In this document: positions 53,201 to 63,742 of the stretch, piece after piece
Layout of the letters: each line of letters starts with the position of its first letter
Position numbering within the stretch: the stretch's first letter is position 1
Origin: Tribonema minus
Taxonomy: Eukaryota > Sar > Xanthophyceae > Tribonematales > Tribonemataceae
Length of the DNA: 64,000 nt
Reading direction: 5' to 3'
NCBI GenBank assembly: GCA_017506865.1
Contig: JAFCMP010000312.1
Span: 434,001-498,000, forward strand
Position numbers and translations under genes: made by a program
Notes under the pieces: generated by a model
What the model saw: the letters and a program-made list of their open reading frames with translations, nothing else
Told to the model about the DNA's origin: nothing
Databases searched by the model: none

Positions 53201-53324
53201 CAGCCGCTTGCCAACGTTCAAGCCCTGCACATTTACATATCTGCCGTAGAATGCTGAAACTGGTCATGCTAAGTCACGCTGTCTGCCTGCATCCAGCGTG
53301 TGCTTGTGCACTGCCCTTGCAGTC
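50266..53324. other. unassigned
   Basis: No convincing gene. A minus-strand frame at 52219-52431 has a protein-like stretch (LRLRFLVRCKGC). Sequences at about 51637 and 51940 share a 20-bp direct repeat (GGCGCCGCGAGGCCCCA-like). A 31-codon frame at 50997-51092 is Lys/Arg-rich but unsupported. Confidence 0.3.
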
Positions 53325-53609
53325 ATGTCGCACAGCAGGGTGCAAAGGAGGGCACGCCTCGACCAACTTCTAGCTGACAAGTTCTCGGATGAAGAAGTCA
53401 GGGAGCTGCTGTTTGATGAGACAGTCCGGGATTGCCTGGTACACCACTGCTTCGCTACAGCACTGGCCTTCGCATGCAGCAATCCGACGCAGTTCCAAGA
53501 GCTGGGCTTGGATCCTGGTGTGACGAAGGCATTGGCAAGGGTTTTCCCAGGTACTGAAGTACTAGAGAAGTATGCTATCGTCAGTCTCACCCGAGTCTGG
53601 GGCCGTTGA
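53325..53609 (+). CDS. small alpha-helical hypothetical protein or exon
   Basis: ATG 53325 opens a 94-codon frame rich in charged helices (RRARLDQLLADKFSDEEV, ALAFACSNPTQF, TKALARVF) ending at TGA 53609. The composition is more protein-like than the surrounding frames. It could be a complete small protein or an exon with a donor near 53550. No family recognised. Confidence 0.35.
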   Translation: MSHSRVQRRARLDQLLADKFSDEEVRELLFDETVRDCLVHHCFATALAFACSNPTQFQELGLDPGVTKALARVFPGTEVLEKYAIVSLTRVWGR

Positions 53610-54954
53610 TGTCATTTCATCAATTTTGCTTAGAGCGCGAATACCCCTCGCTTCATGGATTAAATACGCAAAGCAACACTCCTTCTCCGAAGAGAGACTT
53701 GAGAGCAAGCCGGCTTCCCTATTTTCACGCTATGTACCACCACCGCCCCACAACCAAACCATGATGTATCTTTGGGACTCCGTCCTGCGGCAACAACTTC
53801 TCCATGCGTTAAGTTGCATTAAACAGAGAGCATGGTGGCATAAAATAGAGCACTCCTTCTTCAAATGCCAGCGTCAAAAGCCTCAACTCCCTCCTCTGCC
53901 ACTGCCACATCAAACGGCATTGCTTGGGTGCATCGCGATGGCAGCGTTGGTTGATATTGGATGTTGTACGTATGGACTTGTATTTATAAAGGCCCAAGGG
54001 AGGCCGGGTTGCCTATGCAATCGAAAGCTTGCGTCAACGCAGCAGCCTAGTCTGCGCTGTGCCATGTTGTACTTCACAAGGAACACCCAGAATGCGCAGT
54101 TGGTGTAGACCTTGCGCCGCTTACACAGTTGGAACTGTGAAACTGCCTGGACTGAAGCTACAGCTTCAGCGCGCTGCCTTTGGTTTGTCTCATCGAGATG
54201 CATCATTTCGAAGCACAACATGTCCTTTTTATTAGTTGTCGCTCAGGGCACGAAGAAGCCCAGATGGTGTATGTCCATGGACTTGCAACCAAAACCTACA
54301 TGTGTATTTGTGAACATGTACTTTTACTTCAAAGTGGCCTCAGTACTGTGGTCAGTGTTTCATGTGTTGCAGGCCTCAAACATCAAACAGCGTAGTTGAC
54401 AGATCAACGCAAATGCTTTCGTGCGCAACGACTCTGGCCTGATGATAATGCTGCCAGATGTGCAGCAGAGTGTCTTGACAGTGGAACTTTGTTGATCTCA
54501 AGTGCCTGAAGCCAGGTTTCACATGTCCCCTGCTCTTGTTGCCTCTCTAAATGCGCAGCAATACAGGTGTCAAAGACATGATGGCAGGTGCCAAGTTGGG
54601 ACAAGCTTCTAGGTCAGCAGTAATGCCAGAGTCACTACAACGTCTGGGTCACTGCACATACTGCGCAGTACTCGACAGTGAAGGCGTGGCAATCACTACG
54701 AGAGGTGATGGAAACTCAAGACACGCACATGTGCCTGAGATGAATAAAGTAGGGCGCACGTCCGTCGGCTGCTGCTGCCGTGTGCAGTTATCATCAGCAT
54801 CGTTGCAAATAGTGAGGTGGGGCTCTGACCTGCTGGCACTTTCAATGGACAGCAATACCTGATAGTGGTGCCTGCAGTTGAAGACAATCATCTGTGTAGG
54901 TAGCAATACCGATCAATGGATTTGAAGCACTTGACGTATGTTTTCTTCCTGAAG
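53610..54954. other. unassigned
   Basis: Overlapping open frames on both strands without recognisable domains. Exons encoding the N-terminal part of the J domain that follows would be expected here on the + strand but were not found. Confidence 0.3.
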
Positions 54955-55174
54955 ATGCGCCATTGCTCTCAAATGCCACCCGGACAAGCAAGGCGGTCCT
55001 CACGCGTCAGAGGCATTTAAGGCGATCAGTCATGCGTTCGCAGTGCTCAGCGACCCCAACAAGCGGGTGGCATACGACTGTTACAGCGGCAACGAGCCCG
55101 CCAACGGGGCGAACGGCGGTGGCTGTGGCAGCGGCAGCATGCACGACGCATGGGCCAACGGCCGTGGTGTGGGG
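54955..55174 (+). CDS. J-domain (DnaJ/HSP40) exon, partial gene
   Basis: Starting after an AG at 54953-54954, the frame reads [14 protein letters not shown] then [20 protein letters not shown] and AYDCYSG. These are helix II, the HPD loop that stimulates Hsp70 ATPase, and helix III of a J domain, in the style of DNAJB12/14-type proteins. A Gly-rich linker follows, with a plausible GT donor at 55175. Helix I and the start codon are not found upstream, and no C-terminal part was recognised downstream. It may be one exon of a longer gene or a fragment. Confidence 0.65.
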
Positions 55175-55204
55175 GTAGGCACCCTGCCCATGGCTCGATT
55201 GTGA

Positions 55205-55728
55205 CTGCAGATTGACAAAGCATTGCGCCAGCGTGTCTTGTACTTCAAAGTATGCAAGAGACCTTCTCGAAAGAAGGGTTTCACGGCTCAAGACTGTGGC
55301 ACTACCGTTTGCATTGCAGCGTTTCAGTTTGGTTTCACATGATGGAGTACAGAGCTAAAACTAATCATACATGTGCGAACTTTATAGTGAGTGACCTGGA
55401 ACTCACAGCGGGCGCCTCAGTCGTGCACACACCCATACTGCACAGTGCTGGTGCAGTTGCGCTGCAGCTTTACCTAGTTGCGCATCGTTTCGCTGCTCTC
55501 CACACCAATGCTTCAGGTGCGGTGGCCTTTGAGACCTAATAGTGCACTGGCAGTGTCAAGCACGGCTTCGTGTCTGCGATTCCAACAAGCACGCCTTAAA
55601 ACGGGCAATGAGAGGTGCCACTTGCATTAGAAGGGCAGCGGCATCAACGACAACGTGACACAAACCGCAGCGCGCACTCTCTTGCATAATGCTGCGTGCA
55701 TTAGCGCACTGTGCAGTATGAAAACAGA
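55205..55728. other. unassigned, between J-domain exon and DBR1 3' end
   Basis: Short frames only. Probably the intron or 3' region of the J-domain gene and the 3' UTR of the convergent DBR1. Confidence 0.3.
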
Positions 55729-55998
55729 CTATACTTCCAGGGCTATGGAGTTGGGGTCGTCCCCGGGGTCCGCCCCCCCTCCCCCCTCCCACAAGGCGGC
55801 CGCCTCATCCTCCCCTTCGCTCTCCACCGCATCTGTATCCACATCCTCTAAACTGCCACCGACTGCCGCAGCTGCTGCTGCGCCACTGGCGCTATACGCC
55901 CCGTCATCGCCATCTAGGCCATCCAAATCGAGCTCATCAGGGTCCCTGGCGGCCGGTAAAGCGAGCGCATTTCTGGCCCGCTTTGGCGCTTGCGCGGG

Positions 55999-56031
<33 letters not shown>

Positions 56032-59000
56032 GATAGGGGCATTGGCTGCTCCGCCGCCGTTCAGTGAAGCAGCTTGGGAGCTGGCGCATGGAACTGTCAC
56101 TCGGTGCTTGAGCCCGAGGCCGGCCAGGAAGGCATCCGTCTGCGGCAGCAAGACGAGTGCGCGCAAGTGAATGGAGCGTGGGGTCGAGCAACGCTGGATG
56201 AGGATGTGGCCAAGTGATTGTTGCAGGCGCCATACACATTCGATGCTCGAACGATCAACACGCACGGTGGCAGACTGCAATACAAACTTGGTGCTCAAAG
56301 TGGTGGAGCAATGTGCACAGATTGATCAGGCATCGTGACGAGGACACGAGTCTCAGAGTAAAGTGTCACGTGCAGAGCTACAAGTGTGATTGCCACTTGT
56401 CACACTCAGTGAAATTGATTACATTGACAGGTCGGTGTTAATTCGTGCTTCCAATTTACATTTATGTCTACTTGTGCTGGTGAGGTTTACGCACCATACG
56501 CAACAGGTGCTGCGGCCCCACACCCAGTGCTACGGCAATCATGATACCGCCACACTGCACTACACACCTAAAAATCATGCTGCTAACCTGAATGTCTGAC
56601 GCGTTGTCACAACAAATTGGTCGTCTCGGGGACATGAGAGCCGCCATGAATCCGGCGTTTCACAATTCATGCCCTCGGGCCACACACATACACATACACA
56701 CAGAGCCTTCCAGTATGCATAATAAACGAGCACACACGATCAAGTACCTGTGGGTCCCCCTGCAGCGCGCCGGCGCCGCCGTTGTGCGGCCGCGGCGGCG
56801 GGTTGAAGTTGTGCGGCACGCGGTCGAAGCGCTTGCGCACGTCCGCTATCTCCTCGTCCGTTACGCGCTCGCACTCTGTGGGCAGGTAGACGTTGCCGCG
56901 GTGGCTGGAGAGCAGGTGGTGCGTCTTCTTGACTATGGCCAGCCACTCCGGGTCGTACCTGAGCACTGGCGCGCCCCTGCCTTCTGGCGTGTCTGCAGGC
57001 GGTGCGGCAGCGCACACGCGCATGGGACAGGGATATGCAGTGAGGCATAGGGGTTTCAAGGATGAGATACATCGATACAGGCATACTCAGGTTTCTGGCA
57101 TGTTTGCAGGCAGCGCAGGGGCCACACACTTAAGGTACATATAAACTGTAAGGTACGCAGGTTCTGATAGTAGACGATGCGGGGATAGCGGCTGGCGAGC
57201 AGGTGATGAGGTGAATTCTTGCTGGTGCTGAGCATGGTACTGTTGCACCGCGTGTCTGGCGGGGTGTGTCTACCGGGAAGACAAAGGCAGAAGCAGCGGG
57301 GAGTACTGTTGATGCAAGTAGGCACATAGTTTGCGAGACAAATACTTGATCCCAATGAGGACGGCGCACACTCGTATACGGCAAGAAGTCAATTAACCAA
57401 GACGTGGGTGTATCGCATGGCCTTATGGTGGGGCCTATTATTGCAAAGATGAGTGAGCCGAGCGCCAGAGCAACCCACAGCAAAGCAGATCAGGCGCTCC
57501 GTCAGGAAGCACTACTTAGACTCATCCAAATTGAAATGCTGAGTGTAACTGCAATGTACGGCCATGCACAACACAGAATTTGCGGGGGGGGGAACATGTT
57601 CCCCTGACAAGCAGCGGATACGATGATCTGCAGCAGTACCATCGCTCTCGGCAGCGGCACGACCTGCAGACTGCAATACACTTCCATGCACGACACAAAA
57701 TTTGCGAGGAAAATCATTCCCTCAAACAGCGAAGCCAAAATGATGATGGCGACCAGTACCTGTCGGTCTCGGCAGCGACACGAGCTGCAGGAACTCGCGA
57801 TTCGGCAAACACTTGTCCAGCGCCAGAAAGCGCGTCTCAGTCCCGTCATCATGCTTCACCAGCGCCGCAAACTTTGTGTGCAAGTGCGCGCTGAACCAGT
57901 AGGCGGGCTTGAGCATGTGCAGCAGCTGCTCAGCAGGGGGGCTGCCAAGGGTGTTGTCCTCAATCTCCTCGCGAAAGTAGGATTTCCTCTGCAGCAGGCG
58001 CCCTGCGTGCCGGGAAGATATGTCATACATGCCATGTTAGCAGTCGTAGGCAACAGAGCCAGCGATCTTGCAGTGTATGGATTATATACAAAGAGTACAG
58101 TACATGAGGGTATGTCATACATACCAGGTCAGCAGTTGTGGGTGGTGGTGCGAGCGATCTTGCATCGCGTGAAATAGATAGGGGTACATTGTGATATTGT
58201 GTGCAGCTGCTCAAGGGGGCGCCCGGCCCGCAGCCATAAGCAGTGAGGCTGATCGGGGATTGGCAGCGTGCCTAACCAAATCTAACCCTAGCCCTAGCCC
58301 TAAGCAAAGAGCACAGCGCTCAGCCTCGAACCGTCTCCAGCAGTGGATCAAACTGCCGATGCTAAACTCAGTGTCACGTAACTGGGGTGGTGCGCATTCA
58401 CAAGCACACGTGTGAAGTTGCAGTGCTACACCTCGCACACATTTCCAAACTTCAACAGCATGTCATAAATGTGTTTGGCGAGGTACACGAGCTTCTCGCG
58501 GTCGCTGAGCCTGGATCATCCTTGCAATAGATATTGCATCTGACCTCTTGTGGGACGTCGCTCATCAACACTCCCTGCCATCATCATGGCTCACCTACGT
58601 TGCCATGGTCGCTGAGCCTGGATCATGTGTACATTGGATAGTTTATCTGACCTCTTGTAGAACGTTTCTTGTGCAAAGAGCGCGTCGCAGGCAGTGCTCA
58701 CCTACGTTGCCATGGCGCGCTATGCCGCGCGGCCAGTCGTGGCTCATCATAATGTCCACCTTGCCCGTGAGCTGCGCCAGCTTGTACACATCGTACTCAC
58801 GCACGTGGTACACGCTGCGCAGCGTGTCTGGCGAGTATGGCGGCGCCTGCAACAGGCACGTCACACGCAACAGTGAAGTTGGTACCATAACAACAGGTAC
58901 AGCACATACAACAGTAACGTTGGCACACGTCAAATTCGCGCACGTGGTACACGCTGCGCAGCGTATCAGGCGAACATGGCGGTGCCTGCGACAGGCACGT

Positions 59001-60913
59001 CACATGCGGCAGTGAAGTTGGTACATGTCGCAACAGGCTTGTCACGTGCAACAGTGAAGTGGGTACAAGATCGTTCTCGCACACGTGGTACACAATGTGC
59101 AGCATGTCCGGCGAGTACGGCGGCGCCTGCAACAGACACCTCACATGCAACAGTGAAGGTGGTACCATAGCAACAGCACATGCAACAGTGACGGTGGCAC
59201 GCATCATACTCTTGCATGTGGTAAGTGAGGTGCAGCATGTCCGGAGAGTGTGGCGGCGTCTGTAACAGGGGCATCTTACATGCGATAGTCCAGTTGTAGA
59301 CAAATTCACCCTGTGGTGGCACCTCTCACAATCAGGCCTACTCATCTACAGCACAATGACGCTGTGTGGCATGTTTTCCATTTGTTTACTGCTTTTTGTT
59401 CATCATTCTCGTTCATTCAGTACAGGATACAAAAGGCACGACTGTGTTGTTCATGCTTACACATGAGCATTACATGCTTGTCAGCAGTGAAAAACGTTGC
59501 CAGAGCCTTAACGACTTGCATACATGTGGTCTCACCTCAAAATGTCCTAGGCTGTAATGCCTGTGGTTGTATATCCCCGTAAGCCCCCCTATTCTGATGC
59601 CCCCCACATTGACCACGCCGCTGAACCCCAGGAAATATATATTGGGAGCCACCCAACCCCCGTAGTGCAGTTCCTGCAAGTAGTTGCTGGCTTCGTGATT
59701 CCCCCCAATGAATATGGTCAGCACGGGGGCAACTTTGCGACCATGGTAGTAGTCATGAAAGGACGCCAGGTGCCTGCATCACAGGCACAAGCGCAGGAAA
59801 GGCGGAAGTTGTTGTCCATTGCAGTTGAGCCATGACACAAAGGCCAGCGCTGTGCTCCTCTTGTAGAAATTGTTGTTGGACATTATAGGCAATCATCATG
59901 AATACATATGTGAAGTTGATGTAAGTAGTGGCATGCGATCAGTCCCATAATGATGTGTTCTTCGATTACTTTGTCGCCGCCATATTCCTAAAATAGCCCG
60001 TGTCGTCACCATATTTCTTCAGAAAATGTCATGTGCAAGCCTCGTTAAGTCGCAGCGGCGGGCGTTGCATCCAAAGTACAGGATACGCGTACGTGCGGAT
60101 TTACACACAGGTATAGCCTTCAGAGTTCAACACATACAAATGGCGTTGCACAAAGTTGTGTTGACAACGTACGCAAGGGTGAGAAGTCCCAGGAATCATC
60201 CACACTGACCCATGAGACCCACGTTAACTGAAGCCGAATCAGATCGAAATCTCTGTTTGTTCAACATACGAGGCGTTGCATTGGGCCCGTATATCCTCTA
60301 GCAAATCTCTCACAACTTCATGTCCTATCACCACCAAACACCAGTAGCCGTGAATATGCGAAGCAGAATGTGAGTGGCATTGAGAGGCATGATTTCAGGC
60401 GTGAGGACCTGGTCTGAAGTGTACTATATACGCATTGAATACAGGGAGAAGATTGACCTTGCACCGAGATGTTCGCGGGTTTTTCCCGCCCTCGACATAG
60501 CCCTCTGGTTGTGAACTTCGTGACAGGCAACTCCTACTGAAGCGCTCGTAGAAAGTGTTGCTGAGCTGGGAAGATTTCGCACTCAGTACATGAGTGCCTC
60601 ACGGCAAAGGCACTACTGTACCTGCATGACTCGAGCCAGAAATCAGGTAGTGAAGGCAACGAGTTTTACAACCCATAGATCACCTGTGGTGTGCGGGAAC
60701 CGCCATTCCCTCAAAGTCTCCCGCATCCCGCAGCGACTGAAAGTCTCCACAGCACAGCAGCAGGTCCACTTTGATGCTAGCGGCCTCCTCTATCCTTGCT
60801 ACGGAAGCGTAGATAGGATCCAGCTCACCATGGCTGCAGCCCTCCACCACCACGTTCAGCATACCAGAGCCCGGCGCTCCTGGCACCGAGCTGCCACTAG
60901 CAAATGTCGCCAT
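55729..60913 (-). CDS. DBR1: RNA lariat debranching enzyme, complete six-exon gene
   Basis: Exons: 60913-60684, 59773-59536, 58846-58702, 58002-57760, 56992-56748 and 56139-55729 (TAG). All phases join and the total is 1512 nt, 503 aa. The enzyme cleaves the 2',5' branch bond of excised intron lariats in the nucleus. The metallophosphoesterase motifs are all present: [10 protein letters not shown] (~23-32), CCGDFQ (~54-59), GGNHE (~100-104), SHDWPRG (~191-197) and SAHLHTKF (~242-249). Conserved DBR1 blocks such as [32 protein letters not shown] and [14 protein letters not shown] are present. The DBR1 C-terminal region ends in a low-complexity Ala/Asp/Glu tail, with poly-Ala from a CTG/GCA repeat near 56001-56030. 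The frame is open upstream to ATG 61033; the 60913 start already leaves 17 residues before the usual start. Introns contain tandem copies of exon edges. Confidence 0.95.
57558..57790. repeat. tandem duplication over the donor edge of DBR1 exon 4
   Basis: The stretch around the exon 4 donor (57753-57790, CTCGGCAGCGACACGAGCTG) has a diverged copy at 57633-57670. The flanking CATGCACRACACARAATTTGC block is likewise present twice (57562 and 57688). The period is about 120 bp. Confidence 0.75.
58016..58170. repeat. ~94-bp imperfect tandem repeat in DBR1 intron 3
   Basis: TATGTCATACAT and GCGATCTTGCA blocks occur twice in the same order (starting near 58019 and 58112), just upstream of the exon 4 acceptor on the minus strand. 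Confidence 0.7.
58282..58304. repeat. short interstitial telomere-like repeat
   Basis: CTAACCCTAGCCCTAGCCCTAA: about three hexamer units with A/G variation, within DBR1 intron 3. Confidence 0.6.
58503..58716. repeat. copy of the DBR1 exon 3 donor edge
   Basis: The junction GCTCACCTACGTTGCCATGG at 58696-58715 is the real exon end plus donor on the minus strand. It is repeated at 58590-58610. GTCGCTGAGCCTGGATCAT also occurs twice nearby (58501 and 58608). Confidence 0.85.
58798..59285. repeat. four tandem copies of the DBR1 exon 3 acceptor edge
   Basis: On the minus strand each unit has an AG acceptor followed by the exon 3 start ([17 protein letters not shown] or a decayed version). Unit starts are at 59259, 59126, 58985 and 58846, with spacings of 133, 141 and 139. 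Only the 58846 unit continues into the full exon. The upstream three are progressively altered ([45 protein letters not shown]). Confidence 0.9.
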
Positions 60914-61903
60914 CTTGCTTTCTCGCGCTGCTTGCTCGCTCGCTCTCGCTCTCTGTTTTTCCTGTTTCCAGCGTAACTTCAACTGCAGAAGTTTTGAAGT
61001 TGAAGTTGGTGTGTTGCACGTGGGGTGCAGCAATCATACCAACGTGCTCCAAGGTGGCACGTGGAGCTTGCAGCCCAGGCGGAGACTGATTCGCATCCCG
61101 CCGTCCCGCCCACAGCTAGTTCTTCTAAATATATAGACATCTGAGCTGGCGTTGTCTATGCGTGTACTGTGCAGGCGCTGGTTGAGGCCTTTTGCCGGCT
61201 TCCGAGGCGTGCGGCGTGAGCGGCGCTGCCGATGATGCCGCGGAGAAGTTCGTGCACTGCGTTGACAGGTTTTCTCCGTCAATCATTCATGCATTCATTC
61301 ATTCATTCATTCATTTGTGCATGCACAGACACCGTCGTGATTCCATGCATGCATTCAAGAGGCTGTGCTTGTGCTGGCCTATCGATGTGATGCATCGGCT
61401 GTTCTCATAAGTCGTGGGGGGGGGGGTGAGCGCTGCTGGTGATGACGCTGCGAAGAAGCCTGTGCAAAGGCGGGGAGATTGCTCTACCGTTGAACCTTTG
61501 GTCTGCTTTTGGGTATGTGTTGCATGCGTGTACCTCTATCGTACCGTAAACTGCGGCAGATACGCATTTCAAGAAATCATTCAAATCATAGGGTGATTTT
61601 TTTCACTGTAGGGTCACTTCAACACGATTTGTTGCTGAGCTTTTGAGCTGTTTACTCTTTTTAAAATAGGTACAACTGTCTACTTCAACTGTATCACTAC
61701 GCTCACAGAGTCATCAGGCCGGCGGCAGCCTGCCAGTCATGACGAATGCCATGGCTGCTATGCTTGTTGTATACCTTCGCAAAGGCGCTGGCAAGGTGCA
61801 GAAGCACATCTTGCTGATGCTGCATGCTTGTTCATCCTGGACGATCCACGACCCAAGAGATGTCCAACTTTTCACTTACATGCACTCCTTTGCTGCGTCT
61901 CAG
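60914..61903. other. shared upstream region between DBR1 (-) and the NPHP4-like exons (+)
   Basis: Divergent promoter region at the left end, rich in the dispersed ACTTCAA/TTGAAGT motif (60974-61008). Contains an ATTC tetranucleotide tract (61285-61313) and a possible short + exon at about 61171-61215 (ALVEAFCRLPRRA before a GT). No other gene was recognised. Confidence 0.4.
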
Positions 61904-63742
61904 AACTGGCGGCAACGTGGTGGTGGAGTGGCGTCAGCGGCAGCAGCAGGCGTGCGGTCCAGCTGTAATGGGGTCAAAGGGGCACGTATCAGCGCTCAGC
62001 AACGACCCCTCCGTCAGCGAGATATTCATCGAGTACAGGGTCCGCGCCTTTCCCAGGTATGCAAAACAGTGTTGTGAATTAATGATGTAAACCCCTGAAC
62101 ATTATCTTGCTTGATGCTGCTTCATTGGCGGTGCTCAAGAAAGAAGAAAACTTCAAAGCACTTGATGTGAAGGCACTTCGGAGTATGTGTTCAGTGGGAG
62201 TATTCTGAAGAGATGGAGTATACTTGGCTCGCCATCAGCTCCCACACTCTCTGTCAGGTAGCATTTTACTTGGGTTGCAGGCCAGGTGGCCCTCGTGTTT
62301 TGGAAGTACTTCCTGTTGCGCCGCGCACCCAGTATCATTGTGCAGCGCGTGTTACACATCATCGTCTCATCCTCTACGGAGCGACACAGATTGCGCTCAC
62401 AACTTGTTGAACCCTGCAATGAAAGTACGTAAACAGTCGCTACGACCCTCCGCTGTCTGCGCTGCAACACCACGTGTGCCTTGCAGCGCCGGCGAGTTCT
62501 ACCTGCTTTTCTACAGCAACAGGAAGCACGTATGCCTTGCTCTTTGCATGCCCGCGCATTACCTCTCACACATGCAGTAAGGACTTTTCACGTTTGCCCA
62601 ACTGTATTGTTGTTGCGATTATCGTCGGCTCTTGCATGCCGCGCCATCTCACCCCCTCAGCGCAGCCATTTACACTGCTTAAACACGCGATCCTTGCAGC
62701 GCCGGGGAGTTCTACCTGCTGCTATACGATGACATCAACAACCGCACATGCCTTGTCATTCGCATGCCCGCATCTTACCTGTTATACATGCACTAACGAC
62801 TTTTCCCGTTTGTCCAACTGGATTGTTTTTGCGGCCATCTCATTTCCTCACCATTCCCGTTGCGGCTTTGGCGCATGCCCTCTTGCAGCGCCGGCGAGTT
62901 CTACCTGCTGCTACACGATGACAGGGATCGCACGCGCCTATATGAGATCTGGCACGTCATGGTGCACTCGCGTCTGCGCCTGGACGTTCACGCAACACTG
63001 GGACAGGCCAGCGCCGCCAACCTTGTGGTGCGCGGTGATCGGTACTCCAGGTGAGCACTGCTGCAACTCACTCACTCTCTTCAGTGAGTGAATCATTCTG
63101 GTCGAGTCGTTCTGGTCATTATGAGTGAGTGACTCAGAGTGAGTGACTTCAAAGGAGCAGGCCAATCTCATTTTGCGTGATCATCGGTACTCCAGGTGAG
63201 TGGTTGCGCTGCAACTTACTCTGGTTGTTGCGCATCACTATCTTTACTGCAAGTAAGCTGCTTCATTGTATGCGCCGGGCCGGTACTCCAGGTGAGCACT
63301 GTATGTGTTACCGTGAGTTATTCGGGTAATTGGGTCGATGCCGCTGCCAATTTTTTGTCCACCGCGGTCAGTGCTCCCGTCAAGCACTGCTGCAACTGCT
63401 AAGATGTTCTTGAATGCACTGTGAGAGCGTAATGGCGTGAGCGCACGAACACAGGTAAACAGCTTGAAGCAAATCATCTGCTCTGATGACGCCGCTGGCA
63501 CTCAAGTCAAGCTCGCAATGCAGTGAACTTGCTTTTACGTTCATATCCTGTGCTGCGCTGCCCTCCTGAATGCTGAGCCTTTGCACTTGCGGTTGTTGCC
63601 TCTGCTGTCGCTGCTGCTGCTTCTGCTGATGCTGCTCCTGCCGCTGTCACCGCTGCTACTGTCACCTTCCATGTACAGGCGGGTCCGCTGCTTCAGTTCT
63701 GCACCCGGGGACTGCGAATTTGACCCACCCACCACCTTCCAG
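61904..63742 (+). CDS. NPHP4: nephrocystin-4 C-terminal exons (partial)
   Basis: Exons 61904-62056, 62889-63050 and 63679-63742 join in phase (2, 2, 2, then 0). The peptide reads SNDPSVSEIFIEYRVRAFPS, AGEFYLLLHDDRDRTRLYEIW, HVMVHSRLRLDV, NLVVRGDRYSRRVRCFSS and FDPPTTFQ. This corresponds to the late C-terminal part of nephrocystin-4, a ciliary transition-zone protein. In human NPHP4 this region lies near the end of a protein of about 1400 residues. Less than 1 kb separates it from the divergent DBR1 start, so the N-terminal two thirds cannot fit upstream unless nested in DBR1. It is either a 5'-truncated copy or a gene with an unusual layout. Further exons may continue beyond 64000. Confidence 0.75.
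62487..62940. repeat. three tandem copies of an NPHP4 exon acceptor edge
   Basis: TTGCAG followed by CGCCGG[CG]GAGTTCTACCTGCT occurs with exon starts at 62487, 62700 and 62889 (spacings 213 and 189). Only the third continues through the whole exon. Intron sequence between the copies is also repeated (for example GACTTTTC[AC]CGTTTG). Confidence 0.9.
63036..63305. repeat. three copies of the NPHP4 exon donor edge
   Basis: CGGTACTCCAG followed by GTGAG occurs at 63040 (the real exon end), 63187 and 63282. The first two continue with related GCTGCAACT sequence. Confidence 0.85.

Noticed and set aside
55729-56170. + strand Ser/Ala/Pro-rich frame 55655-56170
   Set aside because: Antisense to the last exon of DBR1.
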